Shown here one piece after another: positions 18,078 to 25,890 of a DNA stretch of 64,000 nt. Both the position numbers and the translations under genes were made by a program. A model generated the notes under the pieces. That model was not told the DNA's origin and did no database searches. It worked only from the letters and a program-made list of their open reading frames with translations. This DNA comes from Halopolyspora algeriensis (lineage in GTDB: Bacteria > Actinomycetota > Actinomycetes > Mycobacteriales > Pseudonocardiaceae), in contig NZ_QPJC01000002.1 in the NCBI RefSeq assembly GCF_003337235.1, forward strand, positions 62,001-126,000, given 5' to 3'. Positions within the stretch are counted from its first letter, which is position 1. Each line of letters begins with the position of its first letter.

Positions 18078-18953
18078 TCAGCTCTCCGGCCGCGCGCCGC
18101 GCAGGATGGAGTTGCCCGCGAAGGTCGCACTCCGGTCGACGGGGATGTCCGTGTCGCCGTCGAGGTCGAGCTTGCCGCTCTGGGCGTAGAAGGCGACCGG
18201 GTTGTGCCAGAGCACGGTGTCGACGTCGTCGTCGGTGAATCCCGCCTTCAACATCGCCTGCGCGGTCTTGGCCGTTTTCAGCGGGTCGCTCTTGCCCCAG
18301 TCGGCGGCGGAGTTCACCAGCATTCGCTCGGTGCCGTACTCCTGCAGGAGCGTCACCATCCGCTCCTCGTCCATCTTCGTGTCGGGGTAGATGGAAAAAC
18401 CCATCCAGCAGCCGGTATCGGCCACCAAGTCCACGGTCACCTCGTTGAGGTGGTCGACCACGACATGCTCGGCGGCGATGCCGGACTCGCGGACGACGTC
18501 GAGGGTGCGGCGAGTGCCTGCGATCTTGTCGCGATGCGGGGTGTGCACCAGGGCGGGCAGTTCGTGCTCGACGGCCAGCGCGAGCTGGGCGGCGAAGACC
18601 TCGTCCTCCTCGGCGGTCATCGCGTCGTAGCCGAGTTCGCCGACGGCGACGACGCCGTCCTTGGCCAAGTACCGCGGCAGGATGTCGAGCACCTCGCGGC
18701 AGCGCGGGTCGTTGGCTTCCTTCGGGTTGAGCCCGATGGTGCAGTGGTGGCGGATGCCGTACTGGGCGGCCCGGAACGGTTCCCAGCCCACGAGCCCGTC
18801 GAAGTAGTCGACGAAGGTCTCCACGGAGGTGCGGGGTTGGCCCACCCAGAACGAGGGCTCCACCAGTGCCCGCACGCCCGCCTGGTGCATCGCGGCGTAG
18901 TCGTCGGTGGTTCGCGACGTCATGTGGATGTGTGGATCGAAAAGGCGCATCAT
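18078..18953 (-). CDS. eboB: EboB-like TatD-family metal-dependent hydrolase
   Basis: A 291-residue amidohydrolase-superfamily TIM barrel. The His-x-His metal motif is in FDPHIHMTSRT at residues 5-15, the bridging Glu in VVAVGELGYDA, and later ligands in ALVHTPHRDK and VVDHLNEVT. TatD proteins are metal-dependent nucleases or phosphoesterases; the EboB subgroup acts within ebo operons on an unknown compound. Two adjacent ATG codons occur (18953 and 18950); the first overlaps the eboA stop as ATGA and is preferred. Confidence 0.88.
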   Translation of the reverse strand: MMRLFDPHIHMTSRTTDDYAAMHQAGVRALVEPSFWVGQPRTSVETFVDYFDGLVGWEPFRAAQYGIRHHCTIGLNPKEANDPRCREVLDILPRYLAKDGVVAVGELGYDAMTAEEDEVFAAQLALAVEHELPALVHTPHRDKIAGTRRTLDVVRESGIAAEHVVVDHLNEVTVDLVADTGCWMGFSIYPDTKMDEERMVTLLQEYGTERMLVNSAADWGKSDPLKTAKTAQAMLKAGFTDDDVDTVLWHNPVAFYAQSGKLDLDGDTDIPVDRSATFAGNSILRGARPES

Positions 18954-19633
18954 GCCTCCCGGGACAGGGTGATGTCGGTCGGGTCGACGAGCCCGAGCAC
19001 GTCGGCGGGGACGTCACGCCCGGCGGCTCGGCGTTCGCGGGCGTAGTCGGTGAGCATCCGGGCGAGTTCGGCATCGGCGCGCTCATCGAGCCCGGCGATG
19101 TCGGCCAGCGGGATGCCGAGGAAGACGCACTTGAGCACACCCTGGCGATACGCCGCCGGCTGCAGGTACCGGGCGCCGTAGGAGGCCAGGGCGGCGGTGA
19201 TGAGCCGGGTGTCGTTGGTCCGCAGGCCGTCGTGGACCAGCGGTAGTGCGTGGTCGCCGAGCTTGCCGTCGGTGTCGAGCGGTCCCAGGCCGCGCAGCAC
19301 CCCGCGCTTCTCCGCGGCGTCGCCGTACCGGTACAGCGCGGCCACCTCGTCGCCGAGGTCGGTGCCGTGCAGCGGCAGAGCCGCCATCATGAGCGTGCGC
19401 GCGGCGTCGTCGACGGTCCATCCCCGGAACCGGGGGTCGGGCGGGCGGGAGGATTCCACGTCGAGGAGGGGACCGCGGCCGCAGCGCCGCCCGGCCGCCG
19501 GGAACAGCGCTCCGATGGCAGCGCGGTCCTGGCGGGTCCGGTCTAGCGCGGCGGTCAGCCACTGCTCGCCCTCGCCGGTCAGCCGAGTACCGAGCAGAAC
19601 ATGCAGCTCGTCCGGGCTCGTCTTCCGAGTCAT
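18950..19633 (-). CDS. eboA: EboA-domain protein
   Basis: A 227-residue, all-helical protein. The diagnostic region is FRGWTVDDAARTLMMAALP (residues about 70-88), followed by a series of HEAT-like helical pairs: LYRYGDAAEKRGVLRGLG, LPLVHDGLRTND and FLGIPLADIAGLDERAD. EboA has no known catalytic activity and is a hallmark of ebo clusters. The ATG overlaps the preceding TIM-barrel stop and its own stop overlaps eboB, so the three products should be made in balanced amounts. Confidence 0.9.
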   Translation of the reverse strand: MTRKTSPDELHVLLGTRLTGEGEQWLTAALDRTRQDRAAIGALFPAAGRRCGRGPLLDVESSRPPDPRFRGWTVDDAARTLMMAALPLHGTDLGDEVAALYRYGDAAEKRGVLRGLGPLDTDGKLGDHALPLVHDGLRTNDTRLITAALASYGARYLQPAAYRQGVLKCVFLGIPLADIAGLDERADAELARMLTDYARERRAAGRDVPADVLGLVDPTDITLSREA

Positions 19634-20532
19634 GCGGGCACCTTTCGCGACGCGTGCTCCAGGAAGTGGATCGAGCGCTGCGAGACGGCCGGGGCGGCGT
19701 GGCTGTGCCGGGGCAGTTCGACGGAGACCAGGCCGGAGTAGCCGACCTCGGTCAGTGCCGCCAGCACGGGCGGGAAGTCGATCTCGCCTTCGCCGAACTC
19801 GAGGTGTTCGTGCACACCGCGGCGCATGTCGTCGATCTGGACGTTGACCAGCCGCGTGCCCGCGCGGCGCACGCAGTCGGGCACGCTTGTCGGTTCGAGG
19901 CAGCGGCAGTGTCCGATGTCGAGCGTCATCCCCAGCGACCGCGGGTGCCCGAGTCGGTGTGCCAGCTCCTCGAAACCGTCGAGGGTCTCGACGAACATGC
20001 CGGGTTCGGGTTCGAAACCGAGCGTGACACCGTGTTCGGCGGCGGTGTCCAGCACGGCCGAGCACCCGTCGGTCAGGCGCTGCCATGCCTCGTCGTCACC
20101 GAGGTCCGGTGGTCTCGTGCCGCTCCAGAAGGACACCGCCTCGGCGCCCAGCTCCGTTGCCAGGTGCACGGCCCGGCGGAGGAAGTCGATCCGGCGTTGC
20201 TGCCCGGGATCCGACAGGAGAGTGGGGTGGTGCTTGTGCCGGGGGTCGAGCAGGTAGCGAGCGCCGGTCTCGATGACGACGCTCAGGCCGAGCCGCTCGA
20301 GACGGCGGCGAAGCCGCGCCGCGTGGGCGGAGGCCTCCGGGGCGAAGGGGTCGAGGTGCGCGTGATCCAGCGTGAGCGCCACTCCGGAGTAGCCCTGCTC
20401 GGCGAGAACGTCGAGGGCGTCGTCGAGCCGGTGATTGGCGAAACCGTTCGTGCCGTAGCCGAAGCGCAGGGCCTGCCCGGAGGAGGTGCCGGCCGGGGGA
20501 GCAGCCGGACGGGAGAACGTCGGACCACTCAT
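19630..20532 (-). CDS. TIM-barrel sugar isomerase/epimerase in the ebo operon
   Basis: 300 residues from ATG 20532. Superfamily marks: RFGYGTNGFANHRLDDAL, GFEPEPGMFVETLDGFEEL, GMTLDIGHCRCLE, VNVQIDDMRRGVHEHLEFG and VSVELPRHSH, i.e. the Glu, Asp-x2-His and Glu metal ligands of an isomerase-type barrel. This gene is not one of the six classical ebo genes. Coupled by 4-bp overlaps to eboC and eboA, it should act on the same metabolite, perhaps isomerising or epimerising a sugar or inositol phosphate made by the first enzyme. Confidence 0.86.
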   Translation of the reverse strand: MSGPTFSRPAAPPAGTSSGQALRFGYGTNGFANHRLDDALDVLAEQGYSGVALTLDHAHLDPFAPEASAHAARLRRRLERLGLSVVIETGARYLLDPRHKHHPTLLSDPGQQRRIDFLRRAVHLATELGAEAVSFWSGTRPPDLGDDEAWQRLTDGCSAVLDTAAEHGVTLGFEPEPGMFVETLDGFEELAHRLGHPRSLGMTLDIGHCRCLEPTSVPDCVRRAGTRLVNVQIDDMRRGVHEHLEFGEGEIDFPPVLAALTEVGYSGLVSVELPRHSHAAPAVSQRSIHFLEHASRKVPA

Positions 20533-21449
20533 GTCGGTGACACCTTCCTGGAGAGCCGTCGTGCCAGGGGGAAGGCCGCCATGACGGTGGCGGCGGAGCG
20601 GTAAGCCCCGCGGCTCGCGGCGAGGGAGGACTGCAGCGGGATCATCCCGAGAATTCCCGCACCGACCGCTCGCTGCAGCTGTCTCGGTTCCGGCCTGAGT
20701 ACGGCCTGGATCTGGGCGCGGCCCACACTGGTGGTGTAGACGGCCAGCGGTGCGAGCCTGCATGCGGCGCGCAGGAATCCGCGAGCCGTCCGGCCGCTGC
20801 GGGCCGTGGTGTTCGTGGTCCCGGTGGTGTCGGTGCGCCGGGTGGTGTCGGTGATCCCGACCGCGGCCGTGACCCCGGCGGTGGCGGCCAGCGCGGTCGC
20901 GGGCAGGCGCCGGTCCGAACCGGTGACTTCGGCCCGGCTCAGCGTGGTGACCGCGAGCGTGTGGGCGCCCATCGTCACGGCTGCCGGAGCAGCTGGGCGC
21001 AGCCTGCCCGCACCTGCTCCGTGGAGCACGTCCAACGCTCGGGCGGTCGCCATCGCCGCGGGCCCCGCGGGGGTGTTTTTCAGCCCGAGGTTGTAGCCCC
21101 ACACCGTGGCCGTCAGCGGTGCCGTGACCGCGAGCGCACGCCGCCCTCCGGCCAGCGCGGCGATTCCCAGGCCCGCTGCGGTGAGCCCGCTCGCCAGCCC
21201 CAGCGCGAAACGGGCGCTGACCTGTCCGGCCGGGATCGGTCGTGCGGGCCGTTCGGCCGCGTCGATGTCGCGGTCGGCGTAGTCGTTGAGTGCCATCCCG
21301 GCCCAGTACAGGCAGCAGGACGAGGCAGCCAGCGCCGGTGTTGCCGCACCGAACGTTCGTCCGGCCGCGGCGCCTGCGAGGACGTCTCCCGGCACGGACA
21401 GCGCCGCCGGTGCGCGGACCAGCTGGATCACCGATCTCGGTTCCATCAT
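20529..21449 (-). CDS. eboC: EboC-like UbiA-superfamily membrane prenyltransferase
   Basis: 306 residues, multi-spanning. The first UbiA aspartate motif NDYADRDIDAAERPARPIP is at about residues 54-72. The second Asp-rich motif of classical UbiA proteins is not evident, as is usual in divergent EboC members. Several hydrophobic helices follow (GLASGLTAAGLGIAALAG, TAPLTATVWGYNLGL). A Thr-rich loop TTRRTDTTGTTNTT near residue 220 is unusual. It likely transfers an isoprenoid onto a polar acceptor at the membrane, but catalysis is unproven for EboC. The start at 21449 (MM) overlaps the preceding stop. Confidence 0.86.
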   Translation of the reverse strand: MMEPRSVIQLVRAPAALSVPGDVLAGAAAGRTFGAATPALAASSCCLYWAGMALNDYADRDIDAAERPARPIPAGQVSARFALGLASGLTAAGLGIAALAGGRRALAVTAPLTATVWGYNLGLKNTPAGPAAMATARALDVLHGAGAGRLRPAAPAAVTMGAHTLAVTTLSRAEVTGSDRRLPATALAATAGVTAAVGITDTTRRTDTTGTTNTTARSGRTARGFLRAACRLAPLAVYTTSVGRAQIQAVLRPEPRQLQRAVGAGILGMIPLQSSLAASRGAYRSAATVMAAFPLARRLSRKVSPT

Positions 21450-22633
21450 TGTGTCCTTCCCAGCGAGCCCGCGAAGTCCCGCAGCATCTCGTACTGCGGG
21501 ATCAGCCGGTGTTCGTCGACGCCGAGCGGGTCTTTGAAGAAGAAGGCGAGTTTCTCGAGGGGGCCTGCGTGCCCGGTTTCGTGGGCGCGGGCGAGCAGCC
21601 GTGCGAGGTCGAGGATGAGGGGGGCGGCGAGGGAGGAGTCGCATCCCTGCCAGGTGAACTGCAGGGACATGCGGGCGCCGAGGAAGCCTTCGAAGAGGAT
21701 GTGGTCCCAGGCGGTCTTCCATTCGCCGAGTTCGGGGACGTAGTCGATGTGCACGTTCCCGTCCACCGGGTAGCCCAGCGATTCGCCGATGGCCCGTTGC
21801 TTCGAGGTCGTCTTGCTCGTCACGGTCGTCGGGTCGGCGAGGTTCTCCCCGTCGCCGCCGCCGAGCAGGTTGGTGCCCGACCAGGCCAGAACATCGAGCC
21901 TGCGGGAGGCGAACATCGGCAGCAGTGCGGATTTCACCAGTGTCTCGCCGGTCTTTCCGTCGCTGCCTGCGTAGGGAAGTCGCTGCTTGCGGGCGAGTTC
22001 GTCGAGCGCGGGCAGGCGTGCTCCCAGGGAGGGAGTGAAGTCGACGTAGGAGCAACCGGCCTGCAGTGCCGCGTAGGCGTACAGCGAGCTCGGTGGCAGG
22101 ACGCTCTGTCCACGGAGGGTTGTGTTGTCCAGTGCCCGTTCCAGTGCCGCCAGTTCCGCGTGTTCATCGCGTGGTTCCGGCCGTGGCTCCGTCGACGACA
22201 CGTTGATGACGACGACGCGGGCGAGGTCGTGGCGTTCGCGGAACGAGCGCAGGTCTTCGGTGAGGATCGCAGCGGTCTCGCGCTGGCTGCGGTCCGCTTC
22301 GATCGCCGGGGTGCCGGGGCGTATCTCCGCGTCGGCCGCCGTGAGATCGGTGTGCACCAGGTCGGGGAGCTGTCGTGGGACGACGCCGGCGTGGGCGAGC
22401 TGCTCGGCACGCTTGGGCAGCGATGTCTCGGCGATGTCGTGACCGCCGAAGACCAGGTCGCCGAACGCGGGCAGCGTGGCTGCGGCGAAGTCCGGACTCT
22501 CGGTGACGCATCCGGTCGTCGGGGTGATCCGGTCACGAACTCCCGCTGCTCCCATGATCGCGGTTGTCGCGACCGAGCCGCGAGCGCCGACGAGCCAGAC
22601 TCCGGTCCGGTATGTGGTGGGGGTGTTCGTCAT
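21446..22633 (-). CDS. Inositol-1-phosphate-synthase-like enzyme heading the ebo operon
   Basis: 395 residues, start at ATG 22633. The NAD-binding region VGARGSVATTAIMGA, the family block VINVSSTEP, YAGSDGKTGETLVKSAL and AWSGTNLLGGGDGENLADP are signature motifs of myo-inositol-1(3)-phosphate synthase, which converts glucose 6-phosphate by internal oxidation, aldol closure and reduction. Lysines of the aldol site (GKTGETLVKS, TSKTTSKQ) are retained. In known ebo clusters the comparable position is taken by EboD, a dehydroquinate-synthase-like cyclase. Both families make a cyclitol from a sugar phosphate, so this is a plausible functional replacement. Confidence 0.9.
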   Translation of the reverse strand: MTNTPTTYRTGVWLVGARGSVATTAIMGAAGVRDRITPTTGCVTESPDFAAATLPAFGDLVFGGHDIAETSLPKRAEQLAHAGVVPRQLPDLVHTDLTAADAEIRPGTPAIEADRSQRETAAILTEDLRSFRERHDLARVVVINVSSTEPRPEPRDEHAELAALERALDNTTLRGQSVLPPSSLYAYAALQAGCSYVDFTPSLGARLPALDELARKQRLPYAGSDGKTGETLVKSALLPMFASRRLDVLAWSGTNLLGGGDGENLADPTTVTSKTTSKQRAIGESLGYPVDGNVHIDYVPELGEWKTAWDHILFEGFLGARMSLQFTWQGCDSSLAAPLILDLARLLARAHETGHAGPLEKLAFFFKDPLGVDEHRLIPQYEMLRDFAGSLGRTQ

Positions 22634-22762
22634 GGGTTTCCCTCCGGTCCACCCTCGGAAATCTGGGGCCCTGGCGCGGGCGGCGAGGTCGGTGCTCGCC
22701 GCCCGCACCGGGGCGAATTTGCGGTTGCGGTCGCATCGACCGCTGCCTCGATCGCTATTCCA

Positions 22763-23428
22763 TCAGTGACAGATCTTGTGGACACGGGCATGACGGAACT
22801 GCACCGATGTAGGCGGATGGTTCTGCAGACCGATGTAGCCCTCGGACAGGTCCACGCGCGGATCGTCGTCGACCCAGTGATTGACCTGCGTTCCGTTCAG
22901 GTGCACCGTGATCGCGTCCTCGCGAACGACGATCTTGTAGTGATTCCACTCGCCGATCGGGTTGGAGGCTCTCGCCGCAGGCTGCTTTTCGTTGTAGACC
23001 GCACCGGTCTTCTGCGGATCGCCCCCCGGATTGTCGTTGATCTGGATTTCCTCGCCCTCGCGCACCGCGCCCCAGGGATCGTCACCGGGGTCGGGGAAGC
23101 CGACGAACACACCGGAATTGTTGCTCTCGTCGAGCAATCGGAAATCGAGGTGCAGCGCGTATTCCTCGAATTTCTCCGCTTCATACCACAGCAATCCCAT
23201 GCCGCCCTGAGTCTCGATGACTCCGTGCTCCTCCACGGAGAAGGAGCCGGGTCCGGCCATGTGCCATCCCTGCAGCGGGTTGGCACCGTCGAGCAGCTTG
23301 GTCGGTTTGGCGCACTGGTTCCCACCGCGCCCCTGGGGTGTTGCTTGCTCTCCGGCCACCGCCACGCCGCTCGTGAGCGGCAGGATCAGAGCAGCCGACA
23401 GTGTCAGCGCTTTGGCTAGTGTACGCAA
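22763..23428 (-). CDS. Secreted DUF1080 protein (3-keto-glycoside hydrolase-like)
   Basis: A concanavalin-like DUF1080 domain with a Sec signal peptide. I choose TTG 23428, because GGAGGAG lies just upstream and the product then starts exactly at the signal peptide (LRTLAKALTLSAALILPLTSG); the open frame runs further to 23518 without a better site. Conserved blocks are GGMGLLWYEAEKFEEY, NNSGVFVGFPDPGDDPW, GEEIQINDNPGGD and VHLNGTQVNHWVDDDP. Members of the family cleave 3-keto-disaccharides and 3-keto-glycosides. The same module occurs inside the 1452-residue protein at 30211 and as a remnant at 25803. Confidence 0.85.
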   Translation of the reverse strand: MRTLAKALTLSAALILPLTSGVAVAGEQATPQGRGGNQCAKPTKLLDGANPLQGWHMAGPGSFSVEEHGVIETQGGMGLLWYEAEKFEEYALHLDFRLLDESNNSGVFVGFPDPGDDPWGAVREGEEIQINDNPGGDPQKTGAVYNEKQPAARASNPIGEWNHYKIVVREDAITVHLNGTQVNHWVDDDPRVDLSEGYIGLQNHPPTSVQFRHARVHKICH

Positions 23429-23514
23429 TGTATTCGCTCCTCCTCGGAACGTGTCACTCGGTAAACCCCTGTTTCCCGGGAGCCGCGATCCGTGCGAAAC
23501 CCGGAGTTCTTCGC

Positions 23515-25680
23515 TCACCTGCCGATATCGGAACGGCCGGCGGCGCGCATGATGCGGCCCTTCTCCTTGCCGGAGATGACGTCGGCCGCCATGAGTTCGT
23601 TGGTGACCCGGTTGACGTGGCTGACGAAGGCACCGTGGTTGGCGTAGGTGGCGTCTTCGGCGATCAGGTCGTTGATCGTGCAGCCGTCGCCGGTGTTGGC
23701 GTTGTCCACGCCGGTGTCTTCGTCGCCGACGATCACCGTGTCGCGGGTGTCCGAGTCGGGGCAGGAATCCTCGGGTGCCGGTTCGGCCACGGTGAACGTC
23801 ACCGATTTCGGTGTGGAGGTGTTCCCTGCGGTGTCGGTGGCCCGGTAGCTCACCGTGTGCTCACCCAGTTGGTTCACCACGATGGGACCGGTGTAGAGCG
23901 CGTAGGGATCCCCGTCCACCGAGTACTCGATGTCGGCAAGACCCGACTGCGCATCCTGGGCCGATACTGTCACTGTTGCCGACTCGACGTAGTTGCCGTC
24001 GGTGTCCTGTTTCCCGGATACCGTTGCCGAGGTTTGTGGTGCGGTGGTGTCCTCGGGTGCCGGTTCGGCCACGGTGAACGTCACCGTTTTCGGTGTGGAG
24101 GTGTTGCCCGCGGTGTCGGTGGCGCGGTACTGCACTGTGTGCTCGCCCGGCTGGTTCACCGTCACCGGGCCCGAATACTGCGTGTACGAAGCACCGTCCA
24201 GCGCGTATTCGACCGTGGCCACCCCGGACTCGCTGTCGCTGGCCGACACTGTCACCGTCGCGGCACCCACGTAATTTCCGTCGGCGTCCTGGTCTCCGGA
24301 CACAGACGCCGAGACCTGTGGAGCCGTGGTGTCCTCGGGTGCCGGTTCGACCACGGTGAACGTCACCGTTTTCGGTGTGGAGGTGTTGCCCGCGGTGTCG
24401 GTGGCGCGGTACTGCACTGTGTGCTCACCCGGCTGGTTCACCGTCACCGGACCGGAATACGCTGCGAACGGTTGCCCGTCCAGCGCGTATTCCACCGAGT
24501 CCACTCCGGACCCGCCGTCCTGGGCCGATACTGTCACTGTTGCCGACTCGACGTAGTTGCCGTCGGTGTCCTGATTGCCGGATACCGTTGCCGAGGTTTG
24601 CGGTGCGGTGGTGTCCTCGGGTGCCGGTTCGGCCACGGTGAACGTCACCGTTTTCGGTGTGGAGGTGTTGCCCGCGGTGTCGGTGGCTCGATAGCTCACC
24701 GTGTGCTCGCCCGGCTGGTTCACCGTCACCGGGCCCGAATACTGCGTGTACGAAGCACCGCCCAGCGCGTATTCGACCGTGGCCACCCCGGACTCGCTGT
24801 CGCTGGCCGACACTGTCACCGTCGCGCTGCCCACATAGGCACCGTCCGTGTTCCGGTCTCCGGATACTGAGGCGGACACATCGGGGGCCGTGGTGTCCTC
24901 GGGCGCCGATTCGACCACGGTGAACGACACCGAACCCACCTGCGAGACGTTCCCTGCAGCGTCCGTGGCGCGGTACTGCACCGAGTGCTCACCCGGATCG
25001 TCGACCGTCACCGGACCCGAATACGGCTGGAAGCCGGTATCGTCGATCTCGTACTCCACCGAGTCCACTCCGGACTCGGAGTCGTTCGCCGAGACGGTGA
25101 CGGTGGCACTACCCACGTAGTTGCCGTCCGGGTCCTGCTTCCCGGAGACGTTTCCCGAGACCTGCGGCGCCGTCGTGTCCCCACCACCGTCATCGGTGAC
25201 CACGAGTTCACCGCTCATCGTGTGACCGTTGATCTTGCAGAAGTAGTAGTACGTCCCCGGTGTGAGGTCGACCTGGACCTCGTAGCGTCCTCCGTTGGAA
25301 TCGAAGGGGTTGGCCAGGATGTCGACGTCGACGTCGTGGTTGTAGCCGGGCTTGGAGACGTCGAAGGTCAGGGTGTGCGACATCCCCATGGTGTTGCCGG
25401 TTTCCGTGCTGTTTTCGAACACGAGCGTCGCCGGCCCTGCCGTCGCCGTCGTCGGCGCGGAAACGTACTCGGAGACGCTGTTGCCTGCGGTCCAGGTGAG
25501 TACCTGCTCTTGTGCCTGCTTCGCCTGTGCCTGCGCCTGGGCAGCGGCCGGTAGCGGCACCAGCCACAGCGCTGTCAGCGCCGCGCCCAGCATCGCCGCA
25601 ACCATGCGACGTGCTGTCGGCGGTCTGTACACCGTCCGTCGACGGCCGCCGGGCATGGCGGAAAGAAACCGTTCGAACAT
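23515..25680 (-). CDS. Secreted cupredoxin with five Ig-like repeats and a novel C-terminal domain
   Basis: 721 residues. A Sec signal (about 25-48) precedes a blue-copper domain (about 55-165). Its Cys-x4-His-x-Met ligand set lies in YYYFCKINGHTMSGELVV, with the upstream His in GMSHTLTFD. Five near-identical OmpL47/Ig-like modules follow, each about 94 residues, with the recurring core VTVNQPGEHTV.YRATDTAGNTST. The last ~80 residues (Cys-rich start, then GDGCTINDLIAEDATYANHG and AAGRSDIG) form a domain shared with two other proteins of this cluster. An extracellular electron-transfer or copper-donor role beside the multicopper oxidase is likely (inference). Confidence 0.88.
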   Translation of the reverse strand: MFERFLSAMPGGRRRTVYRPPTARRMVAAMLGAALTALWLVPLPAAAQAQAQAKQAQEQVLTWTAGNSVSEYVSAPTTATAGPATLVFENSTETGNTMGMSHTLTFDVSKPGYNHDVDVDILANPFDSNGGRYEVQVDLTPGTYYYFCKINGHTMSGELVVTDDGGGDTTAPQVSGNVSGKQDPDGNYVGSATVTVSANDSESGVDSVEYEIDDTGFQPYSGPVTVDDPGEHSVQYRATDAAGNVSQVGSVSFTVVESAPEDTTAPDVSASVSGDRNTDGAYVGSATVTVSASDSESGVATVEYALGGASYTQYSGPVTVNQPGEHTVSYRATDTAGNTSTPKTVTFTVAEPAPEDTTAPQTSATVSGNQDTDGNYVESATVTVSAQDGGSGVDSVEYALDGQPFAAYSGPVTVNQPGEHTVQYRATDTAGNTSTPKTVTFTVVEPAPEDTTAPQVSASVSGDQDADGNYVGAATVTVSASDSESGVATVEYALDGASYTQYSGPVTVNQPGEHTVQYRATDTAGNTSTPKTVTFTVAEPAPEDTTAPQTSATVSGKQDTDGNYVESATVTVSAQDAQSGLADIEYSVDGDPYALYTGPIVVNQLGEHTVSYRATDTAGNTSTPKSVTFTVAEPAPEDSCPDSDTRDTVIVGDEDTGVDNANTGDGCTINDLIAEDATYANHGAFVSHVNRVTNELMAADVISGKEKGRIMRAAGRSDIGR
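23769..25178 (-). repeat. Five tandem 282-bp coding repeats
   Basis: The string CCTCGGGTGCC and its context recur at 23769, 24051, 24333, 24615 and, slightly diverged (CCTCGGGCGCC), at 24897, exactly 282 bp apart. Each unit encodes one 94-residue Ig-like module of the cupredoxin protein. Long identical stretches between units suggest recent unequal exchange or gene conversion, and the copy number may vary between strains. Confidence 0.9.
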
Positions 25681-25758
25681 GGAAGTGCTGCACCTCTCGT
25701 GATCTCCGGAAGCCCCGGGCAGGCACCACGCTGCTGGTGGAACCGAGCCGGCCGGGTG

Positions 25759-25782
25759 GGTGCCGGGGACGGCCCCGGCACC
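25759..25782 (-). terminator. Hairpin between the two secreted-protein genes
   Basis: GGTGCCGGGG-ACGG-CCCCGGCACC is a perfect 10-bp stem with a 4-base loop and no T-run. It lies after the ThuA gene and its DUF1080 remnant and before the cupredoxin gene, so it probably terminates or attenuates the upstream transcript. Confidence 0.55.
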
Positions 25783-25802
25783 CGTACCGGCTGACCACCG
25801 GG

Positions 25803-25890
25803 CTACGGCTCCCGTATCCGAATGTTGCGGAACTTGGTCAAGTTGTTGTCGCCGTGGTCTGCAGACCCACGGAACCGTTGCTGAGCCGGG
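25803..25890 (-). pseudogene. 3' remnant of a DUF1080 gene with a one-base deletion
   Basis: Directly after the ThuA-protein stop, the minus strand encodes NGSVGLQT in one frame and HGDNNLTKFRNIRIREP plus a stop in another. Joined, these match the end of DUF1080 domains, such as YIGLQNHGDSDDVSFRNVRI in the neighbouring 1452-residue protein. Restoring one A in CAGACCAC (to CAGAACCAC, Gln-Asn-His) would rejoin the frames. The rest of the gene is missing. Either a separate DUF1080 gene was lost or the upstream protein once ended in this module. Confidence 0.55.

Noticed and set aside
21290-23419. 709-residue plus-strand open frame opposite the ebo/DUF1080 genes
   Set aside because: It mirrors the real minus-strand genes, has no domain or start signal, and arises from high GC.
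23401-24870. Regular 282-bp repeats as a possible CRISPR or satellite array
   Set aside because: Unit length, coding frame and Ig-domain translation show they are protein repeats.
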